From the NCBI GenBank assembly GCA_003260075.1, contig QLIY01000169.1:141824-205823 (forward strand): a stretch of DNA of 64,000 nucleotides, in the 5' to 3' direction. This DNA is from Phallusia mammillata. Taxonomy: Eukaryota; Chordata; Ascidiacea; Phlebobranchia; Ascidiidae. Made by a program: the position numbers and the translations under genes. Each line of letters opens with the position of its first letter. Position 1 is the first letter of the stretch. Below the pieces are notes generated by a model. The model saw only the letters and a program-made list of their open reading frames with translations, made no database searches and was not told the DNA's origin. This document shows, one piece after another, positions 59,603 to 64,000 of this stretch.

Positions 59603-60535
59603 ATGCAAGTTTACAATCCTCAACCACAGGACAGTGCAAATCCACAAGACCCAACAACATATATTTCAGAAATGAGAAAAACAGAAGTCACCACTTGTTG
59701 GTTAGGTAACGTTGGATGCACCACAACTACTGGTAAGTGTCTTCACTCAAAATCAGTGGTTCTCAAACTTTTTCATTATTTTTTCAATACGGTTCCTTTG
59801 CCATTATTTCAAAGGCTCGCGGTTCTTAAGCCTAATGTGTATTGCAGAAAAAACAAAAGTCGATTGCAGGACTTTAGATAGTTGTGTAAAATTGCTCATA
59901 AGACTGTCCCAAAGACAGCATGTGACATCACAGACAAGACAAAAAAAAACATTACGATTTGCATTTTTGTTAGTTGTCATGTTTAGCAATAGGGGAAGTC
60001 GATTCTCAATTCTACTTTGATGTAAACTTTTTTAGTGGCACAAACTGACGCTAAATAAGATTATAGAATTACTTCAACCTTTTCGCGGTCCCCCCCCCCA
60101 AATTGCCTCACGGAACCCAAAAGGACCACGGACCCCAGTTTAAGAACCGCTAATAGATTTATACCAGAAATGTTCTTTTAAGATCAGCGATGTTTTGTTG
60201 CTATGACGGCATCGTCGTGTTTTTGTTTTTTAGAAACTGAAATTATAAGAAAGCAATATATTAAAGACTCACCCAACCCTCTTTTAAACGATGATTTCTA
60301 TTTATTGCTGATAACTGTTTTGCTGGTGGTTTTATGTGTTCTTGCCATCGTTTTGATGATATGGCTATGTTGCTGCGGTCGATCCAAGCACAACGGTAAA
60401 AAAATTGGAAAAGTAGATCAACAATACGCAATTGCTGGCTAAATACCAAATCACTTTTGTTTAGAAACTGACAAAAAACGTCGGGTCACCAGAAGCACTT
60501 CGGAGTTGGATGAAACAGGCAAAAAATCGTTGTAA
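59603..60535 (+). CDS. small single-pass membrane protein, candidate OST-beta-like partner subunit
   Basis: Exons 59603-59732, 60234-60395 and 60465-60535 have GT-AG borders and phases 1 and 1, giving 120 residues. The N-terminus (about 64 residues) has no signal peptide but holds a CW...C pair (TTCWLGNVGCTTTT). One helix follows at about 65-88 (FYLLLITVLLVVLCVLAIVL), then CCCGRSKHN and a basic, Ser-rich tail (DKKRRVTRSTSELDETGKKSL). Human OST-beta is 128 residues with one helix, no signal peptide, N-terminus outside, and a GRS-plus-basic stretch right after the helix. The gene lies 1.1 kb downstream of OST-alpha on the same strand. The resemblance is in architecture, and sequence identity is weak, so the assignment is an inference. 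If the 69-nt last intron is retained, the frame instead stops at 60442 after 112 residues. Confidence 0.6.
59754..60151. mobile_element. hAT-like MITE in intron 1 of the small membrane-protein gene
   Basis: The left end CAGTGGTTCTCAAACTTTTT and the right end CCCCAGTTTAAGAACCGC are inverted relatives typical of hAT MITEs. A 9-C run lies inside (60090-60098). No matching 8-bp target duplication was seen. Confidence 0.6.
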
Positions 60536-60864
60536 AAAAACTTTGTGACTATTCTATGTTAGTTAGTACTGTATGTTTATGTGTATAAATTGTTTGTTGT
60601 ACTTAAATGTTTGTGAGCTTTTGAAAATTGTGTTTCTGTTCCGTATTAGATGTATCAAGTTAATGCGGACATTTGACGATACAATGTGAAGTTAATATAA
60701 ATTGAACATAATTGTTAAACGCGGATTGTGTTTTTTTCCTCAAAATTGGTGAGGAAATTAGGTTAAAGGGTATGCGTGGTGTTGGCAATTGTTATGTAGT
60801 TGCCTACATTGATATAGTCACAAACCGACTAAAGGGAGACTGACTACTCTATAACCCAGACCTC

Positions 60865-61325
60865 TTAAACCGGGGTTCCGCGGAATCCTAGGGTTCCGTA
60901 CAACCTATTCAGGGGTTCCGTGAACTTAAAGGGTTGCACAGGGGCTTGCAGCGGTTTGGTGTAGCAATTCAAACAGGAATGATTCATAATATCATTGTTT
61001 CGAACGGCAATGCTCGCCTTTCCCATCTGCTTAAGCTTTGTTACACCATTGATCATTTGTGACGTAATAAATACAACCTTGTTATACTCTAGCTAAATTA
61101 CAAGATAAATGTAGAAACGACCGATCCAGATAGCATGGCAATGCATTTTAGTGAACCGTTTAATTTAAGTCAACCTTTGTGATGTGCTTTGGATGTGTTG
61201 TAAAAATGCATCTTTTTTTCTTTTATGTAGCCTACTTGTATTACATTCATTAAAATTACTTTATGGGGTTTCCGCAAAGTTTGACAAAATACCTTAAGGG
61301 TTCCGTGCCACTAAAAAGGTTGCAG
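60865..61325. mobile_element. degenerate hAT-like element
   Basis: The left side has CTTAAACCGGGGTTCCGCGG and several GGGTTCCGTG motifs, and the right side GGGTTCCGTGCCACTAAAAAGG. This is the same family signature as the other elements here, but the right terminus is decayed and no target duplication is visible. Confidence 0.4.
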
Positions 61326-63140
61326 AGCAATGCTATAACCAATGTCATCTTTAAGACGATCTGCTTGCAGCTCGCATGATAGTATCTACTGCGCAAATGT
61401 GATCCGCCGCGTACAATGAACAAATTTTTGTCGCACAGAAAGTCAATTAGGTTTAATGTCAATGCGCTGCCATCACAGTTTGACTTTCCATGATTACTTT
61501 ATGACAAATTATGATGGAAAATACCTTTAAAGTCCAAGTCCATTAAGTCTTTTAAAAAGTAATTTCAATATGCGCAAGGCACTTACATCTGACTATTTGT
61601 GGTAAATCATGATCATGTGGCTAAGTCCCAGTCCATTGTTTATGAAACGCCCATAACATTTTTACTGTGATGGGTAATGTTAATGTTAAGACCCAGGCTG
61701 AAGCTATAATTGTTGATGAGGACAACATTATTCTGTTAACAATATCACAATTTTAAAATGATATGTTTTAAGTTTGCTAGCCTAGGTTTCGAAGAAGTAA
61801 ACGTCATCACATTTAATTGGCACCACACACCAGTTCGTTATGATGTAACTTTTGCGCAAGATCACGTTGTTGCGCAAGGCTACTACGTTCCGAGCGTCTT
61901 ATTGGCTGGACTTGCAATAATATCGTTACGTTTTGTTAAGTTAGTTTCCGACGCCCACTTAAACACATAAAGCGGCATTAAATAGGTTCTGCGTATCTAC
62001 ACTACCTTTGGCTTTGCATGTACGCAACAACCCACAAACAACCCCGCACGTCGTTTAAGACACATGCTGCTGGATAGCAAAGTAATTAATCACCCGCTTG
62101 TTACTGACGTTGGTTCAAGTGATTCCTTCTACGTGCACGCATAATGTAATACCTCCAACAGACAGTATGCCGAAATAGATGTGTAAATATTTGCTTATTA
62201 TTATCTGCTTTTACAACACTGAAAATATTACTTCTTTGAACTGGTAAGAATATACATACATTGGAAACGCCAAAGTATGTATAGATGCATACAGTTTATC
62301 TTTAAATAAGATCGTCAAAAAACTAACTCGAGCGGTACTTACTTACCAGAAATGCAACCACAATAAAAACAATTAAATTTACCTGATACACTTTAAAATA
62401 AAAGAAGCACGTATACCTTATTCACTGAACTTGTTGAACAGTTAAAGCCTTCTATAAGCAGCATTCTGCTACCAGCAGATTCTATAACAAATCAAGTAAC
62501 TGTTGATTACAAATTAGTTTTTATGGCTCTTGCACAATTCAAAAACGCCTGCACAACGTGGAATACAAACGCGAGTTTATCAGCAAAAAGCGCCGATTAC
62601 GTCAAAACAGCTTGAATAGCTTGCGCACTGGGTTTTATTGCATTACTTGATTTGATAACGCTTTAATGAAATATCATATTTTCGACTTACGCTATATACT
62701 ATCACATTATGTAAAACAATTTAGTTTTTTTTAAGTACACTTAAGTATCTGGTACAACCTAATTTTCATCTAAAATATGTTGCGCAACACAATACAATTC
62801 ACAGAGGTCGTTTTACAAAAAAAATTAATACACTTATACTAAAAAACAGTTCACCAGGTGGAAGACAGTGTTCCTACTTATCTGTAGGATTGCGCAGAAA
62901 CATTAGTTGCAACATATGAGTTAGAATCTATTAATATCCATGTGACGTGAAACATTTTAGAACTAATCACCACAAGGGCTTCATTAAACAAACCTACGTT
63001 AATGCTTACGTTGTTACAATCATCAAGCACAGTGAGTCAGAAATGCACAACTGCCCTCTAGATAGCACAAACTGTGGCTTTCGTTTCAGTGTTGTATTGA
63101 GGCAATGAAGGTATAAGAACAATACTTGAATAGGCCTAAC
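61326..63140. other. AT-rich intergenic stretch, no gene recognised
   Basis: It holds dispersed-repeat fragments (a CCAAGTCCATTA-like motif near 61530; 62490-62800 resembling 47900-48300). Open frames are short and show no splice partners. Confidence 0.45.
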
Positions 63141-63254
63141 ATTTGTTTTACACCTTTAGTTAGCTTATATGCCGAGTTTGGTTTATTCAGACATAGAAAC
63201 ATTGTGAAGAAAAAATCTCTTTCGTCTCTTATTAGCTGACTGCTTTAAGCAAAA

Positions 63255-63350
63255 ATGCCCATGGCTGAGTTGACAACGTGGGAAGATCCTACAGTTGGTT
63301 TAAATTACCCAGACAAAATAGAAACATTAAATAAGCCTATATCAAACTAA
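63255..63350 (+). pseudogene. decayed copy of the 63844 first exon
   Basis: The ATG context and upstream 100 bases (including ATCTCTTTCGTCTCTTATTA) closely match 63795-63850, and the first codons (MPMAELTTWEDPTVG) align with MAMLTELGEKGEDPNGG. After about 30 codons the frame ends at TAA and lacks the Cys-Trp motif and donor. It is best read as a tandem duplicate that has lost its exon end. Confidence 0.55.
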
Positions 63351-63843
63351 GTGAACACAGTGAACAACCAAACTGTGAACACCGGTTCACGTTACACAAG
63401 AACAGTGCACGAATTCAGTGATTGACAACAAATATAGTTCGCATCGAAGGCCCGAAACAGAAGTAACAACCTCAGACAGAAGAGAAAAAGTTTATATTTC
63501 TGAAATTCACAGTACCTAGGTGTTAGTCACTACAGTTTTGTTTATAGTCATTTAAACATACAAAACATTTAAACCATAACAAACGAAAGGTTACCATAAA
63601 CGTGCCACGTGGTCAGAAATTAACATAGTTGCAACAAAAGCTAAGTTAGTTGGGTTTGATTTGTTCAAACAAAGACTTTCTCGATGAAAATTTTGTTTGT
63701 AGGATTCCAGTACACAAGTGTAGCGTACGACAAATATATGTTTTACACCTTAAAGTGGCTTGCCTAGTTTGGTTTGTTTAGATTATTAAATGTGTGAAAA
63801 AAAATCTCTTCGGTCTCTTATTAGCCAACTGTTTAAGCCAAAA

Positions 63844-63997
63844 ATGGCGATGCTGACTGAGTTGGGGGAAAAGGGGGAAGATCCCAATGGCGGTTACGAA
63901 ACAGCAAAATCATCGGATGGAAAATATATTAAGGAGCTCGTACAGACAGAAGAAGAAAGTTGCTGGTTGAAATGGTTTTATTGCACTCGAACGACAG
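63844..63997 (+). CDS. first exon of a second small membrane-protein gene (partial, runs off window)
   Basis: The ATG at 63844 opens 51 codons ending ESCWLKWFYCTRTTG and a phase-1 donor whose GTA is the last three bases of the window. The 59603 exon ends TTCWLGNVGCTTTTG with a donor in the same phase, so the two are homologous first exons. The transmembrane exon should lie just to the right. The protein start is acidic and lacks a signal peptide, like its neighbour. Confidence 0.6.
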
Positions 63998-64000
63998 GTA

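Noticed and set aside
1..64000. CRISPR arrays, bacterial operons or phage-like modules
   Set aside because: The window is clearly an intron-containing nuclear genome; the regular repeats found lack unique spacers of constant length and adjacent cas genes.

Overview
The window is a piece of a eukaryotic nuclear genome. Genes are split by GT-AG introns and separated by hAT-type transposon remnants and minisatellites. I infer an invertebrate chordate, most likely an ascidian tunicate. The main reason is a latrophilin receptor that carries both a SUEL lectin domain and an olfactomedin domain, a combination known from chordates and absent from the fly and worm latrophilins. Some introns are also very short (about 70 nt). 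The species cannot be fixed from the sequence alone.

Layout. 1-5.9 kb: no confident gene, apart from a possible last exon of an upstream gene. 6.1-29.0 kb (+): a complete 22-exon latrophilin (adhesion GPCR) gene. I could join it by hand into one open frame of 1722 codons with every intron phase consistent: signal peptide, SUEL lectin, olfactomedin, Ser/Thr/Pro stalk, hormone-receptor domain, GAIN/GPS, seven transmembrane helices and a very long cytoplasmic tail with a class I PDZ-type end. 30.2-32.8 kb (-): a four-exon Tctex1-family dynein light-chain gene (259 codons). 33-52 kb: AT-rich and largely gene-free, with hairpin arrays, minisatellites, fold-back repeats, long C tracts and a 2 kb duplicated block. 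52.5-58.5 kb (+): a complete ten-exon gene for the organic solute transporter alpha subunit (SLC51A/OST-alpha, 352 codons), with a 1 kb hAT-type element in one intron. 59.6-60.5 kb (+): a small three-exon gene for a 120-residue single-pass membrane protein. Its size, topology, basic residues after the helix and position next to OST-alpha make it a candidate for the missing beta subunit. 63.2-64.0 kb (+): one decayed and one intact copy of a related first exon; the intact one runs off the window edge.

How the genes may work together. OST-alpha needs a single-pass beta partner to move bile acids and steroid conjugates across the basolateral membrane. If the small neighbour is that partner, the 52.5-64 kb block is a transporter gene cluster with the small subunit amplified. 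The latrophilin (cell adhesion, synaptic signalling) and the dynein light chain (motor or cilium) show no functional link to it.

Assembly warning. About a dozen places show the same oddity: a run of 9-12 C (or G) followed by a near-identical copy of the sequence just upstream, and single N bases sit at three similar junctions. These look like unmerged haplotypes or contig overlaps joined through homopolymer tails rather than biology. All exon models given here avoid these junctions.
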